64,000 nucleotides of DNA from W-Chloroflexi-9 sp045863195 (GCA_045863195.1 BTUI01000007.1:62001-126000); one strand, 5' to 3'. Positions 48,311 to 57,634 are shown, numbered from the stretch's first letter. Notes: generated from the sequence alone by a model not told the origin. Made by a program: numbers and translations.

Positions 48311-49618
48311 GTGCGGGTGCCTCGGCGTCTGCGCCTCCCGATCGGGACGAACCTGGGCCAGCGCTGGCGCTTCCGAGGGCGTCCGCTCGCCGATCACCCC
48401 CGCACGTCCTACCAGACCCGCGTCTTCGGCACGCCCGCCCAGCGCTGGTTCTTCCTGGACGGGCTCACGGCCAACGCCTCCGACACCGTGGTCGTCCAGT
48501 TCCTCTCCATCTACGCGATCGCGCTGGGCGCCACGAACACCGAGGTGGGGATGATCGCCATCGCCAACGGTCTCGCAGGGGCGATCGCGCTCTACCCCGG
48601 CGCGCGGATCGCGGAACGTGTCGTCTCCCGCAAGCGCGTCGTGCTCCTCGGCGCGGCCGGCGTGGGCCGGCTGGCGGTGCTGGCGATGGCGCTGACGCCG
48701 CTGCTCCTGCGGGAGCCGAGGCACGCGGTATACGGGCTGATCGCGCTGACGTTCCTGCGCTGGCTCGGCGGGAGCCTGAGCCACCCGTCCTGGGTCTCGC
48801 TCCTCGCGGACATCATCCCGCTCGACCTTCGGCGGTTCTACGTCTCCCAGCGGATGCTCGGCATGACCGTCGTCGGCGCGTTCGCCGCGCCGGCCGCGGG
48901 CTTCGGCATCCGCGCGATCGGGGGCGTGGAGGGCTTCCAGTGGGTGTTCGCGGCCGCGTTCGCCTTCGGCATCGCGAGCACCTTCTGCTACAGCCGCATC
49001 CCGGAGCCGCCGCGCCCGCGCGCGGAGGACCGCCCGAAGGGGTCGCTGCGCGAGATGCTCGCCGACGGGCCGTTCACCCGGTACCTCGCGGCGACCTTCA
49101 TGCTCCACACCACCACGATGATCGTGGGGCCGTTCTTCGCCGCCTACCTGGTGCGCGACCTCGGTGCGACCACCGCCGAGGTCGGCGTGCTGGCGACGGT
49201 CGACCTCGCCGCGGCGGTTACGGCGCAACTCGCGCTCGGGTTCGTGGTGGCCCGATACCCGACCGAGCACCTGGTGCGGATCGTCATGTTCACCTCGCCG
49301 TTCATCCCGTTCCTGTGGCTCTTTGCGACGGAGCCGTGGCACGCGGCGCTCCCGCACCTCGTCGGCGGCGCCTCCTGGGCGGTCTACAACGTGGTCTCCT
49401 TCAACCTGCTCATGGAGTACGCCCCCACGCGCAACATCCCGAGGTACGCCGCGGTCCATCAGATGACCGTGCTGGTGGCGTCCTTCCTCGGCCCGACGAT
49501 CGGCACGCTGATCGTCGCCGGGTGGGGGATCCGGGCGGCGATGGTCATCTCCTCGGCCGGCCGGTTCGTCGCGGCGGGGATGATGTTCCTGCCGGTGAGG
49601 AGACCGCCGGCGGCCTGA
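48311..49618 (+). CDS. Major facilitator superfamily transporter
   Basis: MFS permease of 435 residues. The first 45 residues are basic and hydrophilic, then FLDGLTANASDTVVVQFLSIYAIALGATNTEVGMIA begins the membrane part. Motif-A-like loop GARIAERVVSRKRVVLLG lies near 98. A GTG start at 48311 is used, with GAGAGCGA upstream. It is divergent from the copper operon and shares the region with the candidate CsoR operator, so copper control is possible. Its relatives include uncharacterised MFS_1 permeases. The gene is followed 86 nt later by a second MFS gene of a different subgroup. Confidence 0.85.
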   Translation: MRVPRRLRLPIGTNLGQRWRFRGRPLADHPRTSYQTRVFGTPAQRWFFLDGLTANASDTVVVQFLSIYAIALGATNTEVGMIAIANGLAGAIALYPGARIAERVVSRKRVVLLGAAGVGRLAVLAMALTPLLLREPRHAVYGLIALTFLRWLGGSLSHPSWVSLLADIIPLDLRRFYVSQRMLGMTVVGAFAAPAAGFGIRAIGGVEGFQWVFAAAFAFGIASTFCYSRIPEPPRPRAEDRPKGSLREMLADGPFTRYLAATFMLHTTTMIVGPFFAAYLVRDLGATTAEVGVLATVDLAAAVTAQLALGFVVARYPTEHLVRIVMFTSPFIPFLWLFATEPWHAALPHLVGGASWAVYNVVSFNLLMEYAPTRNIPRYAAVHQMTVLVASFLGPTIGTLIVAGWGIRAAMVISSAGRFVAAGMMFLPVRRPPAA

Positions 49619-49704
49619 CGGCCCGGGGATGGACGCGGGTGGATAATGCCGGCCACCCGGCGTCGCACCGCCTGGGCGGCAGCCGCACCTGCAAGGGATG
49701 GGCG

Positions 49705-50961
49705 ATGGCCCCGCAACCGCCGAGCACCACCGCCCCGCCGCCCGCGTCGCCGCCCCGTTCCACCCGAGGCAACACGTTCGCATCGCTGAAGCAGCGCGAC
49801 TTCCGGCTCCTCTGGATCGGCACGGTCTCGGCGGGCTTCGGCCAGTGGGGACAGCAGATCGGGATGAACTGGCTGGTGTACGTGATCACCGGCTCAGCGC
49901 TGCAACTCGGCGCGGTGTCGTTCGCCAGCGGCATCCTGGCGCTGATCCTCGGGCCGTTCGCCGGGCTGCTCGCGGACCGCTACTCGCGCCGCGCGATCAT
50001 CATCATCTCGAACGCCCTCGGCGGGGCGCAGGCGGCGGTCGTCGCGCTGCTCGTGATCACGGACACGATCGTGCTCTGGCACGTCTACGCGTTCGCCCTC
50101 TTCTCGTCGCTCACCATGGTCGTGAACCAGCCGGCCCGCCAGGCGTACGTGAACGACGTCTCGACGAAGGAGACGCTGGGCAACGCGATCGCGATGAACT
50201 CGATCGCCATGAACGCATCGAGGCTCGTCGGCCCGCCGCTGACCGGCGTGATCGTGGCGTGGAACGTGGGCGCCGCCTTCGTCTTCGTCGCCGCCACGCG
50301 CCTCCTCGCGGCCGTCGCCGCGGCGGCGATGCGGCGGCGCATGCAGGAGGCGCTCCCGAAGCGCAACCCGCTCCGCGAGGTGGTCGATGGCTTCTCCTAC
50401 CTCGGGCGCGACCGGCTGCTGCTCCTGCTGCTGATCGCGAACGGACTGCCTTCGCTCCTCGTGTACCCGTACATCAACTTCATGCCGATCTACGCGGAGG
50501 AGATCTTCGGACGCGGGGCAGAGGCGTACGGGCTGCTGGTCTCGATGCTCGCGGTGGGGTCGATCATCGGCCTGATCGGGCTTGCCTACTTCGGCGATGT
50601 CCGCCGGAAGGGCTCGGTGTTCCTCGCTGCGTTCATCATCTACCTGTGCCTGGTGCTCACGTTCTCTCGCGTCGATGTCTTCTACCCGGCGCTCGCGATC
50701 CTCGCGACGGCGGGGTTCTTTCACGGGCTGGCGACCACGCTGAACAACACGGTGTTCCAGTCCGCGCTGCGGCCGGACATGCGCGGCCGAGGGATGGCGG
50801 CGTTCCAGATGGGCGCGGGGCTCATGCCGCTGGGCGCCCTCTCGATGGGCTTCGCCGTAGAGCACCTGGGCGTCCAGAATGGTGCGGCGCTCTGCCAGTT
50901 CATCTGCCTCTGCGGCATCGCCGCGATCGCGATCTTCGGAAAGTCGGTACACCGCGCATGA
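49705..50961 (+). CDS. Major facilitator superfamily exporter (enterobactin-exporter-like MFS_3)
   Basis: MFS protein of 418 residues of the EntS/MFS_3 group, typical for export of siderophores or drugs. After a Pro-rich N-tail it reads LKQRDFRLLWIGTVSAGFGQWGQQIGMNWLVYVITGSA, the group start, then FAGLLADRYSRRAIIIISN (motif A) and the MNSIAMNASRLVGPPLTG stretch characteristic of the group. ATG 49705 follows AAGGG by seven bases; a long open frame upstream overlaps the previous MFS gene and is not real. It overlaps the next hydrolase gene by four bases (ATGA), indicating a transporter-hydrolase couple. Confidence 0.88.
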   Translation: MAPQPPSTTAPPPASPPRSTRGNTFASLKQRDFRLLWIGTVSAGFGQWGQQIGMNWLVYVITGSALQLGAVSFASGILALILGPFAGLLADRYSRRAIIIISNALGGAQAAVVALLVITDTIVLWHVYAFALFSSLTMVVNQPARQAYVNDVSTKETLGNAIAMNSIAMNASRLVGPPLTGVIVAWNVGAAFVFVAATRLLAAVAAAAMRRRMQEALPKRNPLREVVDGFSYLGRDRLLLLLLIANGLPSLLVYPYINFMPIYAEEIFGRGAEAYGLLVSMLAVGSIIGLIGLAYFGDVRRKGSVFLAAFIIYLCLVLTFSRVDVFYPALAILATAGFFHGLATTLNNTVFQSALRPDMRGRGMAAFQMGAGLMPLGALSMGFAVEHLGVQNGAALCQFICLCGIAAIAIFGKSVHRA

Positions 50962-51611
50962 CGTTCGCCTCCTACACCTACCACCCCGGCACACCCGGCC
51001 CGCTCCCCACCGTGGTCGCGATCCACGGACACGGCGCGAACGGCCAGGACCTCCTCGGCCTGGGCCCGCTGCTCGCGGGCGGGCGGCTGCTCGTCATCTG
51101 CCCGGAGGCGGAGTTCACCCTGCAGCCCGGCATGCCCTCCTACACCTGGTTCCGCCGCGACGACGCCGGACAGCGGACGCCCGAGGAGTTCGAGCGCGTC
51201 GCGCGGCTCCTTCACGTCTTCGTGGACGAGGCGGTGACGAAGGCCGGCGGCGATCCGGCGCGCGTGGTGCTCCTGGGCTTCTCGCAGGGCGGGTCGCTCG
51301 CCTTCCGCCTCGGGCTCGCGGAGCCCGCGCGCTGGCGCGGCGTCGCGGCGCTCTCCACGTGGCTCCCGGACGAGGCGGTGACCGCCGCCGACCCGAGCGC
51401 CCTCGGCAGCCTGCCCCTCCTCGTGCAGCACGGGAGCACCGACCCGGCGATCGAGGTCGCCCGCGCGCGCTCCTCCCGCGACCGGCTGGAGGAGATCGGC
51501 GCGAAGCCCGACTACCGCGAATACAGCATGGGCCACCAGATCGGCCCGGAGAGCCTGACGGACCTCTCCCGCTGGCTGGAGCGCGTGTTCGCCCTCCCCG
51601 CCCTGGGGTGA
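50958..51611 (+). CDS. Carboxylesterase/phospholipase-type alpha/beta hydrolase
   Basis: Alpha/beta hydrolase of 217 residues of the YpfH/EstB group. The N-terminal VVAIHGHGANGQDLLGLG is the family opening with the oxyanion His-Gly. The nucleophile is in LLGFSQGGSLAF (Ser about 118), the Asp in HGSTDPAIE (near 165) and the His in SMGHQIGPESL (near 198). These three form the catalytic triad. Short carboxylic or phospholipid esters are usual substrates. The ATG at 50958 overlaps the preceding MFS stop (ATGA). The longer open frame upstream is antisense-like noise. Coupling to the exporter may mean processing of an exported or imported ester. Confidence 0.88.
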   Translation: MTFASYTYHPGTPGPLPTVVAIHGHGANGQDLLGLGPLLAGGRLLVICPEAEFTLQPGMPSYTWFRRDDAGQRTPEEFERVARLLHVFVDEAVTKAGGDPARVVLLGFSQGGSLAFRLGLAEPARWRGVAALSTWLPDEAVTAADPSALGSLPLLVQHGSTDPAIEVARARSSRDRLEEIGAKPDYREYSMGHQIGPESLTDLSRWLERVFALPALG

Positions 51612-51683
51612 CCGCGGGCGTCCTCGCCCCGGTGTCGTAGACTGCCCGCGGCGTCGAGCGACCACACCGAGCGGGAGGGCTCC

Positions 51684-52634
51684 ATGACGACGACCGTGCC
51701 GAACTACCTGGAAGAGATGAAGGCGTGCGCCGCGGCGATCGGGCTGCGGCCGCGCGAGTTCCTGCAGCCGAGCGACCACTGGGTCACCCTCAACGGGATC
51801 GACTTCCACTACGTGGACTGGGGCAACTCGCACCTGCCGCCGCTGGTGCTGCTGCACGGCGGCAGCCTGACCGCGCACACCTGGGACATGGCCGCGCTCA
51901 TCCTCCGCGACCGCTACCACGTGATCGCGCTGGACCAGCGCGGCCACGGCGACACCGGCCACACGCCGGAGGACCGCCTGTCCGAGGACAACGGCGACCT
52001 GATGCTCCAGGACACCGAGGCGTTCATTGAGCACCTCGGCTACCCGAAGGTGATCCTCTGCGGCATGTCGATGGGCGGGATGAACTCCCTCCGCTACGCG
52101 GCACGCCACCCGGAGCGGCTGGACGCGCTGGTGATCGTGGACATCGCCCCCGTCACCATGCAGGAGGGCCTCATCGAGATGGAGGCGTTCCGTCGCGAGA
52201 CGGAGACGATGCGCCGCTTCGAGGATTTCCTGGAGCGCGCGGTGAAGTTCAACCCGCAACGCAAGCCGGCGCACCTGAAGTACTCGCTGCTCCACTCGCT
52301 CAAGCAGGTACCGGACGGCTGGACCTGGAAGCAGGACACGAACCGCCACCGCGCACCGGAGGGCGAGACGGAGGAGCAGCGGAAGGCCGCCGCGAAGGCG
52401 CGCAGCGAGTCGCTGTGGGCGGACGTGAAGGCGATCCGCACGCAGACGCTGCTCATGCGCGGCGAAATCTCGAAGATCCTGGCCCCCGAGTCCGCCGAGG
52501 CGATGCGTGCCGCGATGCAGGACTGCGAACTGGTGGTCATCCCCGGCGCGGGCCACTCCGTGCAGGGCGACAACCCGAAGGACTTCGCGCACCAGCTGGA
52601 CGCGTACGTCTCGCGTCGCCTCGGTCTGAAGTAA
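51684..52634 (+). CDS. Alpha/beta hydrolase (MhpC-like)
   Basis: Alpha/beta-hydrolase of 316 residues. It contains NGIDFHYVDWGN, LVLLHGGSLTAHTWDMAAL, LDQRGHGDTGH, the nucleophile CGMSMGGMNSLRYAA (Ser about 118) and PGAGHSVQGDNPKDFAHQL with the His near 292. The acid is in MRGEISKILAPESAEAM. A lid of about 100 residues with charged helices separates the two halves. Epoxide hydrolase, haloalkane dehalogenase and meta-cleavage hydrolase relatives make the substrate uncertain. GGGAGGG precedes ATG 51684. Its 3' end overlaps the end of the convergent acetyltransferase gene by 98 bp. Confidence 0.88.
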   Translation: MTTTVPNYLEEMKACAAAIGLRPREFLQPSDHWVTLNGIDFHYVDWGNSHLPPLVLLHGGSLTAHTWDMAALILRDRYHVIALDQRGHGDTGHTPEDRLSEDNGDLMLQDTEAFIEHLGYPKVILCGMSMGGMNSLRYAARHPERLDALVIVDIAPVTMQEGLIEMEAFRRETETMRRFEDFLERAVKFNPQRKPAHLKYSLLHSLKQVPDGWTWKQDTNRHRAPEGETEEQRKAAAKARSESLWADVKAIRTQTLLMRGEISKILAPESAEAMRAAMQDCELVVIPGAGHSVQGDNPKDFAHQLDAYVSRRLGLK

Positions 52635-53886
52635 CCACCGAGCGGATGGTGGGCGGCCAAAAGCCGTCCATCACCCGCGGCCGGTACGCCGTCGCGAACA
52701 GCCGGTCGGAGCGCCGCAGCGCCTCCGCGTCGCCCTCCGCCCGTCCCGCCCGGGCGAGGTGGGTGGCGCTCCGGAAGCCGGACAGCAGCGAGGCGAGCGC
52801 CGCGACCGGCAGCATCACCTCCGCACCGCCCTCGACCCGCTCGACGCGGCCGACGCCGCCGTCCACGCGCAGCCGGTAGGCGCCGTCGTTCCACGGACAG
52901 AACTCGTCGCGGACGCCGAGCGTGACCGTGCCGTCCTCGTCGTACCCGCGCGCCTCCAGCGCCCGCGCCACATCGACCACCCGCAACCACATGCCGTCGC
53001 CGGTCTGGCGGCGCAACTCGCGCGGCTCCAGGAGCAGGTCGACGATCGGGTCGTCTTCCGCGACGTGCTCGAACTTCGCCTGCTTCACCAGGTCATGGCC
53101 GCGGAGGAACTCCCACAGCGCGAGGTGCGCGTCCAGGTCCAGCGCCACGAGGTCCTGCACCACCATCGACTGGTCGCCGCCCGGCTCGAAGTCCACCTGC
53201 ATGTCCTCCGCCGTGCGGTAGAGCGCGTAGCCGCGCGGCTCCTGCGCCGCATCGAGCGCGACCGCGACGTGCGAGCGGTGCGCGTGGCGGCCGACCTCCC
53301 GCAGGCGGTGGTCCCACCAGCGCTCGGGACGTTCGATGAGCAGCGTGCGCCCCTCCAGGTAGCGCGTGTACAGACGCTCCATCACGCCGCGGGCCTCGTC
53401 CGGTGTCACCAGACGCACGCTGCCGTGCCACGCGCGCGGCTCGCGCAGCGCCATGCCGCGCGGGTCAATGCGATAGCCCACGTAGTGCGAGGCGAGGCCG
53501 TAACCGAAGCGCTGGTAGATCGCGCCCATCGAGGCCCACAGCATCGCCAGGGAGTGCCCCTCCTCACGCATGTCCGCGAGCGAGCGCTCCATCACCCGGC
53601 GCAGCAGTCCCTGCCGTCGAAATTGCGGCAGCGTGCCCACAGCGGTGACGGCGCCGAGGGGCACGAGCGGGCCGTTGAGCGCGACGCGGATGCGGTGCCA
53701 CGCCAGCGTCGTCGCCATCTCGCCGTCGACAAAGGCGGCGCGGAGGCCCATCGGCCCGAAGTACGCTTCTGGCCCGTCGGCGAGGTGTCGCTCGTGGTTC
53801 TCCCGGCTCTGTCCGAAGACGTACGAACTGACGTCGTGGAACGCACGGATCTCCTCGGTCGTGACGGCGCGGACCTCGCTGGGCAT
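52537..53886 (-). CDS. Eis-like GNAT acetyltransferase with SCP2-type C-terminus
   Basis: N-acetyltransferase of 449 residues in the Eis family, which acetylates amines, including aminoglycosides in mycobacteria. The N-terminal GNAT part shows AAFVDGEMATTLAWHRIRVALNGPLVPLGAVTAVGTLPQFRRQGLLRRVMERSLADMREEGHSLAMLWAS (acetyl-CoA motif RRQGLLRRVM near 107). A second GNAT-like part (RLVTPDEARGVMERLYTRY) and a sterol-carrier-like C-terminus (VTLGVRDEFCPWNDGAYRLRV) follow. The natural end is near RLFATAYRPRVMDGFW. About 36 further residues are Arg/Pro-rich and run antisense to the convergent hydrolase gene. ATG 53886 follows GGGAG by eight bases. Substrate unknown. Confidence 0.85.
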   Translation of the reverse strand: MPSEVRAVTTEEIRAFHDVSSYVFGQSRENHERHLADGPEAYFGPMGLRAAFVDGEMATTLAWHRIRVALNGPLVPLGAVTAVGTLPQFRRQGLLRRVMERSLADMREEGHSLAMLWASMGAIYQRFGYGLASHYVGYRIDPRGMALREPRAWHGSVRLVTPDEARGVMERLYTRYLEGRTLLIERPERWWDHRLREVGRHAHRSHVAVALDAAQEPRGYALYRTAEDMQVDFEPGGDQSMVVQDLVALDLDAHLALWEFLRGHDLVKQAKFEHVAEDDPIVDLLLEPRELRRQTGDGMWLRVVDVARALEARGYDEDGTVTLGVRDEFCPWNDGAYRLRVDGGVGRVERVEGGAEVMLPVAALASLLSGFRSATHLARAGRAEGDAEALRRSDRLFATAYRPRVMDGFWPPTIRSVVTSDRGDARRTRPAGARSPSGCRPARSGPRRG

Positions 53887-53906
53887 CGGCAGGCTCCCTC
53901 GGACGC

Positions 53907-53934
53907 GACACGGGCCGCTGGTGCGGCCCGTGTC
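53907..53934 (-). terminator. Hairpin between double CoA-transferase and acetyltransferase genes
   Basis: GACACGGGCCGC-tggt-GCGGCCCGTGTC, a perfect 12-bp stem with a tetraloop, fills most of the gap between the two minus-strand genes. No U-tract follows. Confidence 0.65.
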
Positions 53935-53979
53935 CATGTTTCGACAACGCCCGGGGTGCCTCGCGGGTTGCCCCCGGTC

Positions 53980-56406
53980 TCAGCGACCCACGAGCACGGG
54001 CGCGCCCGGCTCCGACCACACCACGCCCGAGGCACGCAGCGCGGCGATCTCGTCGTCACTGCGGCCGATCTCGCGCAGCAGCGCATCGGTGTGCTCACCG
54101 GCCATCGGTCCCGCAGCGAGGCGGTTGCCTGAGCGCGACATCTGCACCATCGCGCCGTGGCGCTGGTAATCGCCGTGGCCCGTGTGGTGCACGCGCGCGG
54201 CAAAGCCATTCGCCTCGATCTGCGGACTCGTGAAGAAGTACTCGGCGGGGCCGGGGCCATCCGCGCGCACGCAGCCCACGCCGTGCGGCGTCAGCAGCGC
54301 CTCCCACTCGTCCGCGGTCTTGCCGGCGAACAGCGCCGCAAGCACCTCCGTGAGCGCCGCCGCGTGCTCGCGTCGCGCCGAGGCCGTGGCGAACCGCCGG
54401 TCGGATGCGAGGTCGGCGCGCCCGGCGGCTGCGGCAAAGCGCTGCCATTCCGCCTCGCGGCCAATGCCGAGGAACACCCAGCCCTCGGACGCGCGGTAGA
54501 GGCGGTAGTCCGGTGCGGTGCCGTGCAACTCCGGGTCAATCGCCGGGCGCGGCTCGCGGCCGTCGTACCGGAAGAAGTCATCGTGGTTGGCGTAGGCATT
54601 CGCCCCCATCATGTCGATGAAGATCTCCTGCCCGCGCCCCGTCGCCCGCCGCGCCCACAGGCCGAGCATCGCCGTGGTGGCGACCACCGCGGAGGTGTTC
54701 GGGTCCGGGTTCACCTCGTTCGCGCGGAAGAGCCGTCGAGCGCCCTCGCGCATCTCGGCGACCGAGTCGGCGACCGGGAGGCCGCCGGACTGCCACGTGG
54801 CACCGCCGAGGGCGGCGCCGGGGATCGGGTGCGTCGCCGGCCGGTGCGCGCTCGGCCCCAGCGGGCCGTAGCCGTTCACGTTCACGTAGACGATGCCGGG
54901 GTTGATGCGGCTCGCGTCGCGGTACCCCATCCCGAGGCGGCCCGGCACGCCGGGCCGGTAGTTGTGGATGATCACGTCCGCCTTCGCGATCAGCGCGTGG
55001 ACGACCGCCTGGCCCTCGGGCGCCTTCAGGTCGACGCAGATGCTCTCCTTGCTCGCGTTCGTCTTGAGCGCGCCGAGCGATCCGTTCCCCATCCACCGCC
55101 ACGGGTCGCCGCTGACCTGCTCCACCTTGATCACCCGCGCGCCGAGGTCCGCGAGGTGCGACGCCCCCAGTGGCGCGGCGATGATCGTGGAGAAGTCGAG
55201 GACGGTGACGCCCTCCAGCGCGAGCCGCCGCGAGGGCGCCCCGGCCGGCTTCGGCTTCGGCGCCGGCAGCGCGCCGAGGACGGCCTCGGTGTGCTCACCG
55301 ACGGCGGGCACGCGGTGGCGGATCTCCGCCGGCGTCTCCGTGAGGCGCGCCACGGGGCCCAGTTGCTTCATCGTGCCGCCGGTGGGGCCGGGCGTCTCGA
55401 TGACGTGGCCGTTCAGCACCAGGTCGGGGTCGTCCAGCGCGTCCTGCGTGGTCTGGAACGGCGTGGCGACCACTCCGCCCTGCTCCACGAAGATGCGCAT
55501 CCACTCCTCGGAGGTCTTCGTGCGCATGTGCTGGAGCATGCGGTCGCGGAACGCCTCGCGCACCTCTTCCTTCCACGTGGCCGGTGAGCCTTCGTGCTCT
55601 CCGTCCGCGTAGATGTCCATGAGGTCGACGGCGGCGAGGAAGTTGTCGAAGAGGTGCTGGAGCAGGTTGCCCAGCTGGATCCAGCGGCCGTCCCCGGCGA
55701 GCACCGGCTGGTAGTTGATCGTCGGCATGCGGCCGGCAGAGAGCGCGGGCACCGACCAGTTGCCCGGGTTCCACGCCTGCAGCGACAGGTTGAGCAGGCC
55801 ACCCATGTCGTACGGCAGCATCCCCTGCAGGATGCTCGTGTCCACCACCTGCCCGTGCCCGTCCGCATCGCGCGCGACGAGACCGGCGATGATCCCCGTG
55901 ATCGCGGCCTGCGAGGCGGCATGCACGCCCACCTGCAGCGCGGCGAACTGCGGGCCCTCCCGCGGCACGGTTCCGGCGAACGCCTGCATGCGACCAGACT
56001 TCGCCGCGACCACGCCCTCGTACCCCGGCACGTTCGCCAGCGGGCCGCGCGGGCCAAAGCCGGTGATGCGGCAGTAGACGAGCGACGGGTTGAGCGCGGT
56101 GAGCGTCTCTGCGTCCGCGCCGAGCGCCCTCCCGGCGTCCCCTCGGTACGACGCCACGACCACGTCCGCGGTCTCTACGAGGCGGTGCAGGCGCTCGCGC
56201 TCCTCGGCGCGCTTCAGGTCCAGGACCACGGAGCGCTTGCCGCGCAGCCACATCGGCGCGCTGGCGATGCTCCGGGCGGGGTCGCCGCCGGGGCGCTCCA
56301 CCTTGATCACGTCCGCGCCGAAGTCCGCCAGCACCATCGTGGCGATGCCGCCCGCGGGGCCGCTGCTCAGGTCCACCACGCGGACCCCGTCCAGCACACC
56401 GGCCAT
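53980..56406 (-). CDS. Fused double CaiB/BaiF class III CoA-transferase
   Basis: One 808-residue chain holding two full CoA-transferase domains in tandem. Domain 1 (about 1-400) starts LDGVRVVDLSSGPAGGIATMVLADFGADVIKVE. Domain 2 (about 408-808) starts LEGVTVLDFSTIIAAPLGASHLADLGARVIKVE and contains ADVIIHNYRPGVPGRLGMGY. Each carries its own nucleotide and CoA segments (VYCRITGFGPRGPL and VYVNVNGYGPLGP). Class III CoA-transferases work as interlocked dimers, so a fusion would give an intrachain pair. ATG 56406 follows GGAGGG by eight bases. It lies upstream of an acetyltransferase gene and downstream of a methyltransferase gene, without obvious pathway. Substrate unknown. Confidence 0.9.
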   Translation of the reverse strand: MAGVLDGVRVVDLSSGPAGGIATMVLADFGADVIKVERPGGDPARSIASAPMWLRGKRSVVLDLKRAEERERLHRLVETADVVVASYRGDAGRALGADAETLTALNPSLVYCRITGFGPRGPLANVPGYEGVVAAKSGRMQAFAGTVPREGPQFAALQVGVHAASQAAITGIIAGLVARDADGHGQVVDTSILQGMLPYDMGGLLNLSLQAWNPGNWSVPALSAGRMPTINYQPVLAGDGRWIQLGNLLQHLFDNFLAAVDLMDIYADGEHEGSPATWKEEVREAFRDRMLQHMRTKTSEEWMRIFVEQGGVVATPFQTTQDALDDPDLVLNGHVIETPGPTGGTMKQLGPVARLTETPAEIRHRVPAVGEHTEAVLGALPAPKPKPAGAPSRRLALEGVTVLDFSTIIAAPLGASHLADLGARVIKVEQVSGDPWRWMGNGSLGALKTNASKESICVDLKAPEGQAVVHALIAKADVIIHNYRPGVPGRLGMGYRDASRINPGIVYVNVNGYGPLGPSAHRPATHPIPGAALGGATWQSGGLPVADSVAEMREGARRLFRANEVNPDPNTSAVVATTAMLGLWARRATGRGQEIFIDMMGANAYANHDDFFRYDGREPRPAIDPELHGTAPDYRLYRASEGWVFLGIGREAEWQRFAAAAGRADLASDRRFATASARREHAAALTEVLAALFAGKTADEWEALLTPHGVGCVRADGPGPAEYFFTSPQIEANGFAARVHHTGHGDYQRHGAMVQMSRSGNRLAAGPMAGEHTDALLREIGRSDDEIAALRASGVVWSEPGAPVLVGR

Positions 56407-56512
56407 GTTGCGTCCCTCCACCGCGCGCGGCGTCGCGGAGCCGCGCGCGTGCATGTTATGGGCCGCATCACGTCTGTCCAGACTCGAGGCGCGAGGAGTC
56501 CCAGCGGGCGGG

Positions 56513-57559
56513 CTACCGGACGGCGGTCACCATCGACTCACCGGGCTGCCGAGCCGCCGCCTCACCAAGGGCGCGCGTCAGCACCTCGAAGCGCGGCGCC
56601 AGCGCGTCCGCCTCGCCGCGCCCGATCAGCCCGCGCGCGAACCCCCGCGCGAGGTCGCCCGAGTGGACGGTGGCGCGCACCTCCCGGAAGCCGGCGACAC
56701 GCAACGCCTCCGTGAGCCAGGCGGTCGTCCAGCGGTGGAGCGTGACGCGCATCGAGCGCAGCGCGTGGGGGGCGAGCCGTTCGAGCAGCGCCTCACCGAG
56801 CGGCGACCCCGGCGTGAGGAGCGTCTCCCCGTACGCCCTTGGCGCGTCCGCCGAGGCGATGAGCGCGTCACAATGCGCCTCCGCCGCAGGGCCGGTCGAG
56901 GGAAGCAGCAGCACCGAGCGGCGCTCGAGCGGCGGGTGCTGCGTCCGGCGGCTGTAGGCGTAGAGGAGCCCGTCACGCGCTGACGTTAGCGCGACCGTCT
57001 CGAACTCGGGGCGAGGCAGTGCCCAGACCTGGTAGGAAGCACGCAGCACGCCGCCCGGCCGCAGGACGCGCGCGATCTCCGCGAACACCGCCGCCGGGTC
57101 GCTCGCCTCCTCCAGCGACTGCGAGGCCGTCACGAGGTCGACCGAGCCATCCGCGAACGGCAGCGCCGTCGCGTCGCCCGTCACAAACATCGCGTTGGCC
57201 AGCCCGAGGCGGGCGGCGTTCGCGCGGCACACCCCAGTACGCCTCGGCGCCGGGTCGACACCGACCACGACTGCGCCCGGCAGCGCGTGGGCCAGCGGCA
57301 GCGCCGGCCAGCCATCGCCCGGGCCGATGTCGATGACCGTGCGTCCGCCCTCCGGCAGGTGGCTCGCGTAATCGGCGACGCGCGCAGCGTCCGCCCAGTG
57401 CTGCTCCCGTCTCGCGTCGTACGGCACGTCCACGAACGGGAGTTGCCGGTTGGACCAGAGCGGGGCGAGTTCATAGAGCGCGCGGGCGGAGTCGACCGCC
57501 TCGGGCGGGGCGAGGACACGCCAGCGGCGCTCGAGGGGTGAGAGGTCGGGGTCGGGCAT
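56513..57559 (-). CDS. Class I SAM-dependent methyltransferase
   Basis: Methyltransferase of 348 residues. Motif I is VIDIGPGDGWPALPLAHALPGAVVVGVDPAP (about 77-105), motif II near AMFVTGDATALPFADGSVDLVTASQSLEEASDPAAVFAEIARVLRPGGVLRASYQVW (about 125-180). The pattern with ALPFADGSVD and RVLRPGG is that of UbiE/menaquinone-like or small-molecule methyltransferases. The C-terminal 120 residues form an extra helical domain with TLHRWTTAWLTEALRVAGFREV. It has no close named relative that I recall. ATG 57559 has no obvious Shine-Dalgarno. The hairpin at 57578-57615 separates it from the MaoC genes. Confidence 0.85.
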   Translation of the reverse strand: MPDPDLSPLERRWRVLAPPEAVDSARALYELAPLWSNRQLPFVDVPYDARREQHWADAARVADYASHLPEGGRTVIDIGPGDGWPALPLAHALPGAVVVGVDPAPRRTGVCRANAARLGLANAMFVTGDATALPFADGSVDLVTASQSLEEASDPAAVFAEIARVLRPGGVLRASYQVWALPRPEFETVALTSARDGLLYAYSRRTQHPPLERRSVLLLPSTGPAAEAHCDALIASADAPRAYGETLLTPGSPLGEALLERLAPHALRSMRVTLHRWTTAWLTEALRVAGFREVRATVHSGDLARGFARGLIGRGEADALAPRFEVLTRALGEAAARQPGESMVTAVR

Positions 57560-57577
57560 CGCGGGGACGATGTAAGC

Positions 57578-57615
57578 AGACGGGGCGGCCGGCGTCTCGC
57601 CGGGCCGCCCCGTCT
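57578..57615 (-). terminator. Hairpin downstream of the MaoC gene
   Basis: AGACGGGGCGGCC (57578-57590) and GGCCGCCCCGTCT (57603-57615) form a perfect 13-bp stem with a 12-nt loop. It lies 20 nt after the MaoC stop at 57635 (minus strand). No U-tract. Confidence 0.7.
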
Positions 57616-57634
57616 GGTGGTCAGCGCGGGTGCG

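Noticed and set aside
48178..49704. N-terminal extension of the MFS_3 gene over the previous MFS gene
   Set aside because: The extension is in a shifted frame of a clear MFS gene; a good ribosome-binding site precedes ATG 49705.
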